From Streptomyces lunaelactis (lineage in GTDB: Bacteria; Actinomycetota; Actinomycetes; Streptomycetales; Streptomycetaceae), in the NCBI RefSeq assembly GCF_003054555.1, contig NZ_CP026304.1:2976001-3040000 (forward strand): DNA of 64,000 nucleotides. Reading direction: 5' to 3'. Shown in pieces: positions 1 to 12,168 of this stretch. The stretch's first letter is position 1. Each line of letters opens with the position of its first letter. Made by a program: the position numbers and the translations under genes. The notes beneath the pieces were generated by a model, which did no database searches, had not been told where the DNA came from, and saw only the letters and a program-made list of their open reading frames with translations.

Positions 1-3329
<3,329 letters not shown>

Positions 3330-3337
3330 GGCGAGGC

Positions 3338-3363
3338 CCCCGGACCCCGTACGGGGTCCGGGG
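3338..3363. terminator. Bidirectional palindromic terminator between convergent genes
   Basis: A perfect 26-bp palindrome (13-bp arms meeting at 3350/3351) lies 8 bases after the asd stop and 18 bases before the stop of the convergent DUF1203 gene. It has no T-run, as is common for Streptomyces terminators. Confidence 0.75.
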
Positions 3364-3381
3364 CAGCGCCCCAGCTCGGGC

Positions 3382-3886
3382 CTACGCTCTCCGGACCTCG
3401 AACTGGAAGCACCCGTACTCCACCGCCCTCACATGCACCAGCACCACCCCCGGATCCCCGAACGCCTCCGTCAGCGCAGCGTCGAACGCCTCCGTCGCCG
3501 TCTCCGGGATCTCCAGCAGGCGGCCACCCGCGATACGGCCCTCCGCGTCATAGCTTCGCAGCGTCCGCAGCGCTCCCGGACGCGCGAACGGATACCCTCC
3601 CCGACCCCGCCCCGGCCCCGCACTCCTCCGCGTGGATGAAGACAGGGCCCTGCTCGTCGTACGCCCCCGGCTTCGCCCACGTCTGGGCCGCCCACCGGCG
3701 CAGCGGCGCGTACGAGACCAGCGCGATCCGCTCGCCGGTCTCGCTCGGGCGCAGACAGCACCGCAGCGGTGCTCCGCCCTCCGTGTCGGTGAACGGGACG
3801 CAGGCGCGGCCCGCGTCGTCGGTGTCGCGGAGTTGCCCGGCGACGGCGGGCTCGATGGGGCGCGCGGCCCAGAGTGTGTCGGTCAT
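3382..3886 (-). pseudogene. DUF1203 family gene with a +1 frameshift
   Basis: The first part, from ATG at 3886, encodes MTDTLWAARPIEP and a clear DUF1203 core (GAPLRCCLRPSETGERIAL, then GPVFIHAEEC). It then enters a G-rich tract near 3590-3625 and loses homology. The rest of the family sequence (GYPFARPGALRTL, GGRLLEIPE, ALVHVRA-type VLVHVRAVEYGCF) continues in the next frame to a TAG at 3382-3384. The span is 505 bp, exactly one base more than a whole number of codons, so restoring one base would give a normal protein of about 167 residues. Either this is a recent disabling mutation or a sequencing error in the G tract. Function of the family is unknown. It is divergent from pepN, with about 200 bp of shared promoter region between them. 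Confidence 0.8.
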
Positions 3887-4089
3887 GGATTCAGCGTGCC
3901 GCGATCCGGCGCCTGGTTCCGGCGGAAAACGGACAGGGAGTTCGGCTACGCCGCGTCAGGGCCGACGTCCCGGGCCCCTGGAACACGCACCGGACAGGCC
4001 CCGCACCCCCGCCCCCGGACAGGGCAGGCGGCGCCCCCGCGCCCCATGGAAGGATGGCCGCAAACGTCACGAACCGAGGAGATGACCGC

Positions 4090-6675
4090 GTGCCTGGCAC
4101 GAATCTGACCCGCGAAGAGGCGCAACAGCGGGCCCGCCTGCTGAGCGTCGACTCGTACGAGATCGAGCTCGACCTGAGCGGCGCGCAGGAGGGCGGCACC
4201 TACCGGTCCGTGACCACCGTGCGCTTCGCGTCCGCCGAGGACGGTGCGGAGAGCTTCATCGACCTGGTCGCCCCCGCCGTGCACCAGGTCGTGCTGAACG
4301 GCAAGGCGCTGGACATTGGCGCCGTCTTCCGGGACTCGCGGATCGCGCTGCCGCATCTGCACGCCGGCCCGAACGAGCTGAAGGTCGTCGCGGACTGCTC
4401 GTACACCAACACCGGCGAGGGCCTGCACCGCTTCGTCGACCCGGTGGACCAGCAGGCGTATCTCTACACGCAGTTCGAGGTGCCGGACGCCCGCCGCGTC
4501 TTCGCCTCCTTCGAGCAGCCGGACCTGAAGGCGACGTTCCAGTTCACCGTGACGGCCCCCGAGGGCTGGACGGTCGTCTCGAACTCCGTACTGCAATATT
4601 CGGAAGGGGCAGAGCCCAAGGACAACGTCTGGCACTTCGAGCCGACGCCCCGCATCTCCACGTACATCACCGCGCTGATCGTCGGTCCGTACCACTCGGT
4701 CCACAGCAGCTACGAGAAGGACGGCCAGTCCGTCCCGCTCGGCATCTACTGCCGGCCCTCGCTCGCCGAGTTCCTGGACTCCGACGCGATCTTCGAGGTC
4801 ACGCGGCAGGGCTTCGACTGGTTCCAGGAGAAGTTCGACTACGACTACCCCTTCGCCAAGTACGACCAGCTCTTCGTGCCGGAGTTCAACGCGGGCGCGA
4901 TGGAGAACGCGGGCGCGGTGACCATCCGTGACCAGTACCTCTTCCGCTCGAAGGTGACGGACGCGGCGTACGCGGTGCGCGCGGAGACGATCCTGCACGA
5001 GCTGGCCCACATGTGGTTCGGTGACCTGGTCACCATGGAGTGGTGGAACGATCTGTGGCTGAACGAGTCGTTCGCCACCTACACCTCGATCGCCTGCCAG
5101 GCCTACCACCCGGACTCGAAGTGGCCGCACTCCTGGACCACCTTCGCGAACTCCACGAAGACCTGGGCCTACCGGCAGGACCAACTGCCGTCCACGCACC
5201 CGATCATGGCCGAGATCCGCGACCTCGACGACGTTCTCGTGAACTTCGACGGCATCACCTACGCCAAGGGCGCCTCGGTGCTCAAGCAGCTCGTCGCGTA
5301 CGTCGGGATGGACGAGTTCTTCCGCGGTGTGCAGGCGTACTTCAAGGCGCACGCGTACGGGAACACCCGGCTGTCGGACCTGCTCGGCGCGCTGGAGGAG
5401 ACCTCCGGCCGTGATCTGAGTACCTGGTCGCAGAAGTGGCTCCAGACCGCCGGCATCAACGTCCTGCGCCCGGAGCTCGAGATCTCCGAAGAGGGGTATG
5501 TCACCTCCTTCTCCGTACGGCAGGAGGCCCCGGCCCTGCCCGCCGGTGCCAAGGGTGAGCCGACGCTGCGTCCGCACCGGATCGCGATCGGCTGCTACGA
5601 CCTCGACGAGAGGGGCAAACTGGTCCGTACGAGCCGGATCGAGCTGGATGTGGACGGCGAGCACACGGACGTGCCGTTCCCGCAGAACACCCGCCGTCCC
5701 GCGGTCATCCTGCTCAACGACGACGACCTCTCGTACGCGAAGGTCCGCCTCGACGAGGAGTCGCTGCGCGTCGTGACCGAGCACCTCGGCGACTTCACCG
5801 AGTCGCTGCCGCGTGCCCTGTGCTGGGCCTCCGCCTGGGACATGACGCGCGACGGCGAGCTGGCGGCGCGGGACTATCTTTCGCTGGTCCTCTCCGGCAT
5901 CGGCAAGGAATCGGACATCGGCGTCGTGCAGTCGCTGCACCGCCAGGTAAAGCTGGCGATCGACCTGTACGCGGCGCCGGGGTGGCGCGAGGCGGGGCTC
6001 TCACGGTGGACGGACGCGACGCTGGCGCATCTGCGCGCGGCCGAGCCGGGCAGTGACCACCAGCTGGCGTGGGCCCGCGCGTTCGCCGCGACCGCCCGTA
6101 CGCCGCAGCAGCTGGACCTGCTGCAGGCGCTGCTCGACGGCACCGAGTCGATCGAGGGCCTCGCGGTGGACACCGAGCTGCGGTGGACGTTCGTGGAGCG
6201 TCTCGCGGCGGTCGGCCGGCTCGGGACGGACGAGATCGCGGCGGAGTCCGAGCGCGACAAGACGGCGGCCGGCGAGCGGCACGCGATGACGGCGCGCGCG
6301 GCGCGGCCGACGGCGGAGGCGAAGGCGGAGGCCTGGGCGTCGGTCGTCGAGTCCGACAAGCTGCCCAACGCCGTGCAGGAGTCCGTCATCGCGGGCTTCG
6401 TGCAGACCGACCAGCGCGAGCTGCTGGCGCCGTACGCGGAGAAGTTCTTCGCGGCTGTCAAGGGCGTGTGGGAGACCCGCACCCATGAGATCGCGCAGCA
6501 GATCGCGGTCGGGCTCTACCCCTCGCTCCAGGTCTCGCAGACCACACTGGACGCGACGGACGCGTGGCTGGCGTCGGCGGAGCCGAACGCGGCACTGCGG
6601 CGGCTGATTTCGGAGTCCCGCGCGGGTGTCGAGCGGGCGCTGAAGGCGCAGGCGGCGGACGCCGCTGCCGCGTAA
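4090..6675 (+). CDS. pepN: Aminopeptidase N (M1 family)
   Basis: A zinc metallo-aminopeptidase that removes N-terminal residues from peptides in the cytoplasm; there is no signal peptide. The M1 hallmarks are in order: GAMEN exopeptidase motif at residues 269-273, then HELAH at 303-307 with the third zinc ligand Glu326 (HEXXH-18-E). The C-terminal third matches the ERAP1-like helical domain and includes a long alanine- and glutamate-rich stretch. I chose GTG at 4090 (VPGTNLTREEAQQRARLL) because GAGGAG lies about 8 bases upstream and the resulting 861 residues fit the roughly 857-residue PepN of S. lividans; the open frame upstream is low-complexity and proline-rich. It is followed by a strong terminator, so it is probably monocistronic. 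Confidence 0.96.
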   Translation: MPGTNLTREEAQQRARLLSVDSYEIELDLSGAQEGGTYRSVTTVRFASAEDGAESFIDLVAPAVHQVVLNGKALDIGAVFRDSRIALPHLHAGPNELKVVADCSYTNTGEGLHRFVDPVDQQAYLYTQFEVPDARRVFASFEQPDLKATFQFTVTAPEGWTVVSNSVLQYSEGAEPKDNVWHFEPTPRISTYITALIVGPYHSVHSSYEKDGQSVPLGIYCRPSLAEFLDSDAIFEVTRQGFDWFQEKFDYDYPFAKYDQLFVPEFNAGAMENAGAVTIRDQYLFRSKVTDAAYAVRAETILHELAHMWFGDLVTMEWWNDLWLNESFATYTSIACQAYHPDSKWPHSWTTFANSTKTWAYRQDQLPSTHPIMAEIRDLDDVLVNFDGITYAKGASVLKQLVAYVGMDEFFRGVQAYFKAHAYGNTRLSDLLGALEETSGRDLSTWSQKWLQTAGINVLRPELEISEEGYVTSFSVRQEAPALPAGAKGEPTLRPHRIAIGCYDLDERGKLVRTSRIELDVDGEHTDVPFPQNTRRPAVILLNDDDLSYAKVRLDEESLRVVTEHLGDFTESLPRALCWASAWDMTRDGELAARDYLSLVLSGIGKESDIGVVQSLHRQVKLAIDLYAAPGWREAGLSRWTDATLAHLRAAEPGSDHQLAWARAFAATARTPQQLDLLQALLDGTESIEGLAVDTELRWTFVERLAAVGRLGTDEIAAESERDKTAAGERHAMTARAARPTAEAKAEAWASVVESDKLPNAVQESVIAGFVQTDQRELLAPYAEKFFAAVKGVWETRTHEIAQQIAVGLYPSLQVSQTTLDATDAWLASAEPNAALRRLISESRAGVERALKAQAADAAAA

Positions 6676-6688
6676 CCGCACCTCAGGG

Positions 6689-6720
6689 GCGCCCCGGGTC
6701 ATTCGGCCCGGGGCGCTCTT
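6689..6720 (+). terminator. Terminator after pepN
   Basis: A 10-bp perfect stem (6689-6698 with 6707-6716) with an 8-nt loop is followed by TCTT. It begins 14 bases after the pepN stop. Confidence 0.85.
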
Positions 6721-6855
6721 GTGTTTCGCGAGCGTATGCATCGCGCCAATTCCCCCGGATTTACTGACCTGGCGTCATTTCCCGTCACCAGAGCCCGATA
6801 TGCTTCCCGACCGTCGTCATATGATCTTTCCGGTTCGATGGTTTTGAGGGTGCTG

Positions 6856-8280
6856 ATGGTCCGACAAGAAACGTCGACCGGAAGTCCGCGGCGCGCGGTC
6901 TCCTTCGGGTGGCTGCTGCCTGTCGTCGCAGTCGCGGCGGCCGCGGCGACTGCCGCTTCCCTGGTCTCCGCGTCCGCGCGTACCCCCGTGATCTGGACCG
7001 GTGTCGCCGCCGTCCTCGCGGTCGCCGTCGCCTGCGCCGAGACCGCGCGCCGGGGCCGGCGGCTGGCGGAGCTGAGCCACAGGCTCGCGCAACGGGAGGC
7101 GGTGCTGTCGCGGCAGCAGTCCGAGACCGCGCGCCTCGCCGACGAACTGCTGCCCCAGGTGGTGGAGCGGCTGCGCAAGGGTGAGTTCCCCGAGGACGTA
7201 CTCGACTCGCTCGACGCGCCTGCCGAGCACCAGGCGGTGCTGCGCTCGGTGCTCGACGCCGTCGTCGCCGAGGAGGATCTGCGCGAGTCCGCGCAGCGTG
7301 CCTTCGTGAACATCGCCCGCCGGGTTCAGGCCATCGTCCACCAACAGGCCCAGGAACTGCGGGAGATGGAGGACCGGCACGGCCGCACCCCGGAAGTCTT
7401 CGGCGATCTGCTCCGGATCGACCACGGGACCGCGCTGATCGGCCGGCTCGCCGACTCCATCGCCGTGCTCGGCGGTGCGCGGCCGGGCCGCCAGTGGAGC
7501 AGGGCCGTGCCGCTCTACAGCGTGATGCGCGGCGCCATGTCCCGCATCATCGACTACCAGCGGGTCGAGCTGCACTCGGTCTCCGAGGTCGCGGTGGTCG
7601 GCACCGCCGTCGAGCCGCTGATCCACGCGCTCGCCGAGCTGCTCGACAATGCCACCCGCTACTCGCCGCCGCAGACCAAGGTCCATCTGACCGCCGTCGA
7701 TGTGCAGTCGGGCATCGCCGTCGAGATCGAGGACGGCGGCGTCAGCATGAGCGAGGAGGCCCGCAAGCGGGCCGAGCGCATGCTCCGCCAGGCCCAGCAG
7801 GGCATCGACGTCAACGACCTGGGCGAGACACCGCGCCTCGGCCTCGCCGTGGTCGGCCGGCTGGCGCAGGCGTACGGATTCCAGGTCTCGCTGCGCTCGT
7901 CGGCGTACGGCGGTGTACGCGCCGTTCTCGTGGTGCCGCAGGCGCTGATCACCACGGCCGCCTCGGCGACCGGTCTCGCCCACGGCATCGGCGCTTCCTC
8001 CGGCCCCCGCCCGACGGGTTCGGTTCCCGAGGAGCAGCAGTCCCGCGCGGTCACGGGGCCCATGACGGCGGACGACGAGGTCCCGATCGTGACCGAGCGG
8101 ACTCCCACCGGTCTGCCGCAGCGGCGCCGCAAGGCCCCTGTCACGGCGTCGGCCGCGGCTGCCATGCCCGAGCCGGAGGAGTCCGCACCCGCGGTCCAGC
8201 CCGGCATGTGGCTGGCCGCCTTCCAGAACGGCCTGTCCGGTGAGGCCGACCAGACAAGCAAGGGGAACACGCAGCCATGA
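6856..8280 (+). CDS. cvnA: Conservon protein CvnA: sensor histidine-kinase-like ATPase
   Basis: First gene of a conservon, a five-gene block that in Streptomyces encodes a membrane-associated complex likened to a G-protein-coupled signalling system. The 474-residue product has two closely spaced N-terminal membrane segments (about residues 16-60), a helical region, and a C-terminal HATPase domain with N-box ELLDNATRYSPP, a DGG motif and a LGLAVVGRLA G2-like motif. No clear phospho-accepting H-box is visible, as is usual for CvnA. The last 90 residues are low-complexity. I chose ATG at 6856 because GAGGG precedes it by 5-6 bases; an ATG at 6838 is the alternative. It overlaps cvnB by ATGA. Confidence 0.9.
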   Translation: MVRQETSTGSPRRAVSFGWLLPVVAVAAAAATAASLVSASARTPVIWTGVAAVLAVAVACAETARRGRRLAELSHRLAQREAVLSRQQSETARLADELLPQVVERLRKGEFPEDVLDSLDAPAEHQAVLRSVLDAVVAEEDLRESAQRAFVNIARRVQAIVHQQAQELREMEDRHGRTPEVFGDLLRIDHGTALIGRLADSIAVLGGARPGRQWSRAVPLYSVMRGAMSRIIDYQRVELHSVSEVAVVGTAVEPLIHALAELLDNATRYSPPQTKVHLTAVDVQSGIAVEIEDGGVSMSEEARKRAERMLRQAQQGIDVNDLGETPRLGLAVVGRLAQAYGFQVSLRSSAYGGVRAVLVVPQALITTAASATGLAHGIGASSGPRPTGSVPEEQQSRAVTGPMTADDEVPIVTERTPTGLPQRRRKAPVTASAAAAMPEPEESAPAVQPGMWLAAFQNGLSGEADQTSKGNTQP

Positions 8281-8702
8281 TTCAGCAGCAGTCCAACCAG
8301 ACCAACATGGACTGGATGCTCAAGGACCTGGCCGAGGGCGTACCGCAGACCAGGAATGTGGTCGTGCTGTCCGCGGACGGTCTGCGCATGGCCCAGTACG
8401 GCGCGGACACCGACACCGCCGACCGGCTGGCGGCGGCCTGCGCCGGGCTGCAGAGCCTGGCGGGCGCCGTCGCCTCCGAACTCCCGCACAGCGACGGGCA
8501 GATGCGCCTGGTCGTCATCGAGATGAACGGCGGCTTCTTCTATCTGATGGCCGCCGGCGCGGGCGCGTTTCTCGCCGTGCTGGCCGGCGACGGAGTCGAC
8601 GCCGGGCTGATGGGCCAGCGCATGCGGGACCTGGTGCTGCGGATCGGAGAGCACCTGAGCACGCCGCCGCGCCAGGCGGGGCAGGCGGGGCAGGCCACGT
8701 GA
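8277..8702 (+). CDS. cvnB: Conservon protein CvnB: roadblock/LC7 domain
   Basis: A 141-residue roadblock/LC7 protein (N-terminal MDWMLKDLAEGV, then VVVLSADGLRMA), the fold of MglB-type GTPase regulators. In conservons it is thought to act on the CvnD GTPase. The ATG overlaps the cvnA stop (ATGA, 8277-8280) and its own stop overlaps the cvnC start (GTGA), which points to tightly coupled translation. The C-terminus carries a small GQA repeat (AGQAGQAT). Confidence 0.92.
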   Translation: MIQQQSNQTNMDWMLKDLAEGVPQTRNVVVLSADGLRMAQYGADTDTADRLAAACAGLQSLAGAVASELPHSDGQMRLVVIEMNGGFFYLMAAGAGAFLAVLAGDGVDAGLMGQRMRDLVLRIGEHLSTPPRQAGQAGQAT

Positions 8703-9058
8703 GCGACGCGGGCGGGGGCTGGGAGGAGAGCAGTCCCGAGCGGCTCTACGTCATCACGGGCGGCCGCAGCGGCTCCTCCGCGCCCACCACGCTCGACCTG
8801 GTCACACTGATCGTGGCCAAGTCGGGCCCCCGGCCCGGCATGCAGCCGGAACAGGCCGAGATCGTCCGGCTCTGCCGGGCGCCGCTCTCGGTGGCCGAGG
8901 TCTCCGCCTATCTGAGCCTCCCGGTGAGCGTTGTCACCGTGCTGCTCAGCGATTTGCTGGCCGAGGACCGGGTGCTGGCCCGCGCACCGGTCCAGGCCGC
9001 CCAACTCCCGGACCGCGCTTTGATTGAGGCAGTGATCGATGGACTTCGAAAGCTCTGA
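8699..9058 (+). CDS. cvnC: Conservon protein CvnC: DUF742
   Basis: A 119-residue DUF742 protein with the family's features: RLYVITGGRS near the N-terminus and a winged-helix-like C-terminal half (LSVAEVSAYLSLPVSVVTVLLSDLL). The GTG at 8699 overlaps the cvnB stop, and its 3' end overlaps cvnD by 20 bases. Its role within the complex is not established. Confidence 0.92.
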   Translation: MSDAGGGWEESSPERLYVITGGRSGSSAPTTLDLVTLIVAKSGPRPGMQPEQAEIVRLCRAPLSVAEVSAYLSLPVSVVTVLLSDLLAEDRVLARAPVQAAQLPDRALIEAVIDGLRKL

Positions 9059-9659
9059 GCGGGCCGTGGGGCCGCGGAGCGAGGACGTACTGCCGGAGAC
9101 GGCGACGGCCGCCGTCAAGGTGGTCATCGTGGGCGGCTTCGGCGTCGGCAAGACGACCCTGGTCGGCTCGGTGAGCGAGATCAGGCCGCTGACCACCGAG
9201 GAGACGATGACCCAGGCCGGGGTCGGCGTCGACGACACCAACGGCGTGGAGCGCAAGACCTCGACGACGGTGGCCATGGACTTCGGCCGGATCAGCATCA
9301 ACGAGGAACTGGTGCTGTATCTCTTCGGCACCCCTGGCCAGGAGCGCTTCTGGTTCCTGTGGCGCGGCCTGTTCGAGGGCGCGCTGGGCGCGGTTGTGCT
9401 GGTCGACACCCGCCGGCTCGAGGTCAGCTTCGACGTCATCGGCCGGCTGGAGGAGCGCGGCGTGCCGTTCGTCGTCGCCGTCAACTCCTTCCCCGACGCG
9501 CCCGGTTACCCCCTGGAGGAGGTGCGGGGCGCGCTGGACCTGGCGCCGGGCGTACCGATCGTCGACTGTGACGCGCGCCTGCGCGGCTCCGCCCGTGACG
9601 TACTGATGACGCTGATGCGGTATCTGCAGACCCTCGCCCTGACGACGGAGGCATCGTGA
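9039..9659 (+). CDS. cvnD: Conservon protein CvnD: small GTPase
   Basis: A 206-residue Ras-like/MglA-type GTPase. The P-loop is GGFGVGKTT and the switch II/G3 motif is FGTPGQER; the G4 guanine-specificity motif is degenerate (AVNSFPDAPGY in place of NKxD), as is common in this family. It starts at ATG 9039 inside the end of cvnC and ends GTGA over the start of the P450 gene. It is expected to switch the complex between states under the control of CvnB and CvnA. Confidence 0.93.
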   Translation: MDFESSERAVGPRSEDVLPETATAAVKVVIVGGFGVGKTTLVGSVSEIRPLTTEETMTQAGVGVDDTNGVERKTSTTVAMDFGRISINEELVLYLFGTPGQERFWFLWRGLFEGALGAVVLVDTRRLEVSFDVIGRLEERGVPFVVAVNSFPDAPGYPLEEVRGALDLAPGVPIVDCDARLRGSARDVLMTLMRYLQTLALTTEAS

Positions 9660-11059
9660 GCACCCCCACTCCCCCGCCGGGATCCACTCCCCCGCCGGGC
9701 TGCCCTGCGCATGGCATGGGCGCCGAGACCCTGCACCGCCTGTACGGCCCCGAGGCCGAGGCCGATCCGACGGGCCTGTACGAGAAGCTGCGCGCCGAGC
9801 ACGGCGCGGTCGCCCCGGTGCTGGTGCAGGGCGACCTGCCGGCCTGGCTGGTGCTCGGGCACCGCGAGAACCTGGATGTGGCCCGTACGCCCTCGCGCTT
9901 CTCGCGTGATCCGCGGCGCTGGCGCGACATGCAGGAGGGCAACGTCCCGGCGGACCATCCGCTGACTCCGATGACGGCGTGGCAGCCGGTGTGCCACTTC
10001 GTCGACGGCGCCGACCACGAGCGGCTGCGCGGAGCGGTCACCGCGTCGCTGGCGCGCTTCGACCGGCGCGGTGTGCGCCGCTATGTGAAGCGCTTCGCCG
10101 ACCAGCTGATCGATGCGTTCGCCGACTCGGGCAAGGGAGATCTGGTCACGGATTTCGCCGAGCCGCTGCCGATGCTGGTGATGACCCAGCTGGTCGGCGC
10201 CCCGGACTCGTACGGCCCACGTCTCGTCGAGGCCGCACGCGACATGACCCGGGGCACGGCGACGGCCGTCGCCAGCAACGAGTACGTCACGCTCGCGCTG
10301 CAGGAGCTCGTGGAGCGCAAACACGCCGCACCCGGGCGGGATTTCACTTCCTGGCTGCTGGAGGACTCCACGTCGCTCACCGACGAGGAGATCGTGGAGC
10401 ATCTGCGGCTCGTGCTGATCGCGGCCTTCGAGACGACCGCGAACCTCATCGCGAGCACCCTGCGGATGGTTCTCACCGACCGCCGCTTCCGCGCGAATCT
10501 CTCCGGCGGGCACATGACGCTGCCGGACGCCCTGGAGCAAGTCCTCTGGGACGAACCGCCGCTGACCACGATCCTGGGCCGCTGGGCGACCGGCGACACC
10601 GTGCTGGGCGACCGGCAGATCCAGGCGGGCGACATGCTGCTGCTGGGCCTGGCGGGCGGCAATGTCGATCCCCAGATCCGGCCCGACCTGTCGCTGCCGG
10701 TGCACGGCAACCGCTCGCATCTGGCTTTCAGCAGCGGCCCGCACGAGTGCCCGGGGCAGGACATCGGCCGGGCCATCGCGGACACCGGTATCGACACCCT
10801 CATGACTCGGCTTCCCGACCTCGAACTCGGTGTACAGGAAGGTGAGTTGAGCTGGAGCGCTTCCCTGATGTCGCGACGTCTGGTGTCGCTGCCGGTGACG
10901 TTCACGCCGCGCGGCAGCGCGACCACCTCGAGCTCTCCGCTGCCGGCCGCCAAGGCGGAGCCGCTGCCCCCGGCAGCGCTGCCGCCCGCCCCCGCACCAG
11001 CCGGCGGGGGGCGGGCGGCGCCGCGCGCCTCGTGGTGGGCACGGCTGCTGCGTCGCTGA
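9656..11059 (+). CDS. cvnE: Conservon cytochrome P450 (CvnE), CYP157-like, no ExxR Arg
   Basis: A 467-residue P450. The haem-ligand loop is intact (FSSGPHECPG, Cys365) and the I-helix carries AAFETT (residues 256-261). The K-helix ExxR motif, nearly universal in P450s, reads EQVLW at 294-298 with no arginine. This is the signature described for the CYP157 family, including the S. coelicolor conservon P450 CYP157C1 (EQSLW). The C-terminus is a proline/alanine-rich tail. It is translationally coupled to cvnD (GTGA) and ends only 2 bases from the convergent terpene synthase gene, which suggests but does not prove a shared pathway. Its substrate is unknown, and an altered or non-catalytic role is possible. 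Confidence 0.92.
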   Translation: MSTPTPPPGSTPPPGCPAHGMGAETLHRLYGPEAEADPTGLYEKLRAEHGAVAPVLVQGDLPAWLVLGHRENLDVARTPSRFSRDPRRWRDMQEGNVPADHPLTPMTAWQPVCHFVDGADHERLRGAVTASLARFDRRGVRRYVKRFADQLIDAFADSGKGDLVTDFAEPLPMLVMTQLVGAPDSYGPRLVEAARDMTRGTATAVASNEYVTLALQELVERKHAAPGRDFTSWLLEDSTSLTDEEIVEHLRLVLIAAFETTANLIASTLRMVLTDRRFRANLSGGHMTLPDALEQVLWDEPPLTTILGRWATGDTVLGDRQIQAGDMLLLGLAGGNVDPQIRPDLSLPVHGNRSHLAFSSGPHECPGQDIGRAIADTGIDTLMTRLPDLELGVQEGELSWSASLMSRRLVSLPVTFTPRGSATTSSSPLPAAKAEPLPPAALPPAPAPAGGGRAAPRASWWARLLRR

Positions 11060-11061
11060 GT

Positions 11062-12165
11062 TCAGGCGTCGAGCTGCTGCCACCACCAGGCGATCGCCGG
11101 GATCGGCAGCGGCTCGACGCTCGCGTCACTGGGAGCGTCCCGCCAGGTGATGTCGTACGAAGCACCCTGGACGGGGAGTTCGTTGCAGTTGCGCGGACTG
11201 GCGTAGCGCGGCGCTCGGTTGTGGTACTCGATGTCACCCGCGATCCAGTGCTCCAGTGAGCGCAGATAGCGAGCGAGCTGCTCGTCGGCGTCCCGCGCGA
11301 GCAGCTCGCGCAACCGGACGAAGAGAGTCACCACGCGGTCCCGCAGGGCCGTTGCGGTGGGCAGCGCCTCTCCCGGCGTACAGCCGTTCTGCTGGGCGAG
11401 GACGTTGATCAGGTTCGGCTCCCAGGGTTCCAGGTCGTCGTCCTTGTTGTACGAGAACACGTCGTTGTCGCAGCTCACAATGAATCCGGCAGCGTCGGTC
11501 AGGGCCTGTACCGGCGCCGAGTACAGGACATCTGCCGGGACGTCGATGCCGTTCGCCGCGTCGCACCAGGTAAGGGTGAAGCGGGTGCCATTGACCGACA
11601 TCCGCATCGCGGCGAATTCGTTGAGCTGCGGCATGACTCCGCGCTCGGCGTTGGAGGTCTGCCAGCTCTCTCCGAACAGCCAATCCCGGATGCCTTCGGT
11701 GAAGCGCCGCAATTGGAACGGCGTGAGTGTGGCCCGGGTGCGGGCCGCCAGGTCCTCGAGCGCCGCGGCGTGCGGGCCCGGTGGCAGCAGGCCGGAGCCC
11801 GGTGCCTCGACAGCACGGATCAGCCGGGCGCTGTGATCGACGAGATCCGCCGTGCTGGCAGACCCGGAGGCCTGACCGTCGTCGGTGGCGAAGGCCCAGT
11901 AGTTCCACTGGGTGAACAACAGCATGGTCTCCACATCGCCGTACGGAATGATCCGGCTGGTGAAGTCGGCGCTGTGGGTGGCGAGTCCCCAGGCCCGCTC
12001 GGTGGCGTCCGGATAGATGCCGAGGGCGTCGATCCAGGCGATGGCCCGCTCTTCGAGCTCCGCCGCCTTGGGGTGGATCAGGTTCTCGTTGAACGGGCAG
12101 TAGAACGGCGGCAGTTGCCAGCCGATCCGGGAGGGCGCGCCCTTCTGCGCGTACACGGGCGGCAT
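11062..12165 (-). CDS. Class I terpene synthase
   Basis: A 367-residue terpene cyclase of the bacterial class I type, which ionises a prenyl diphosphate with Mg2+. The N-terminus has the family's PPFYCPFNENLIHP pattern. The first metal motif is reduced to DDG (Asp95-Asp96, AFATDDGQA), without the later acidic residue. The NSE triad is NDVFSYNKD (Asn234, Ser238, Asp242), followed by a C-terminal RY pair. It lies 3 bases after a SAM methyltransferase gene on the same strand, so the substrate may be a C-methylated diphosphate. The motif differs from the DDCYCED of 2-methylisoborneol synthases. The product cannot be predicted from sequence alone. Confidence 0.88.
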   Translation of the reverse strand: MPPVYAQKGAPSRIGWQLPPFYCPFNENLIHPKAAELEERAIAWIDALGIYPDATERAWGLATHSADFTSRIIPYGDVETMLLFTQWNYWAFATDDGQASGSASTADLVDHSARLIRAVEAPGSGLLPPGPHAAALEDLAARTRATLTPFQLRRFTEGIRDWLFGESWQTSNAERGVMPQLNEFAAMRMSVNGTRFTLTWCDAANGIDVPADVLYSAPVQALTDAAGFIVSCDNDVFSYNKDDDLEPWEPNLINVLAQQNGCTPGEALPTATALRDRVVTLFVRLRELLARDADEQLARYLRSLEHWIAGDIEYHNRAPRYASPRNCNELPVQGASYDITWRDAPSDASVEPLPIPAIAWWWQQLDA

Positions 12166-12168
12166 CGG

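Noticed and set aside
3946..5940. 664-residue open frame on the minus strand
   Set aside because: It lies opposite pepN, has repetitive Arg/Val/Gly composition from GC-rich codon bias, and matches no family.
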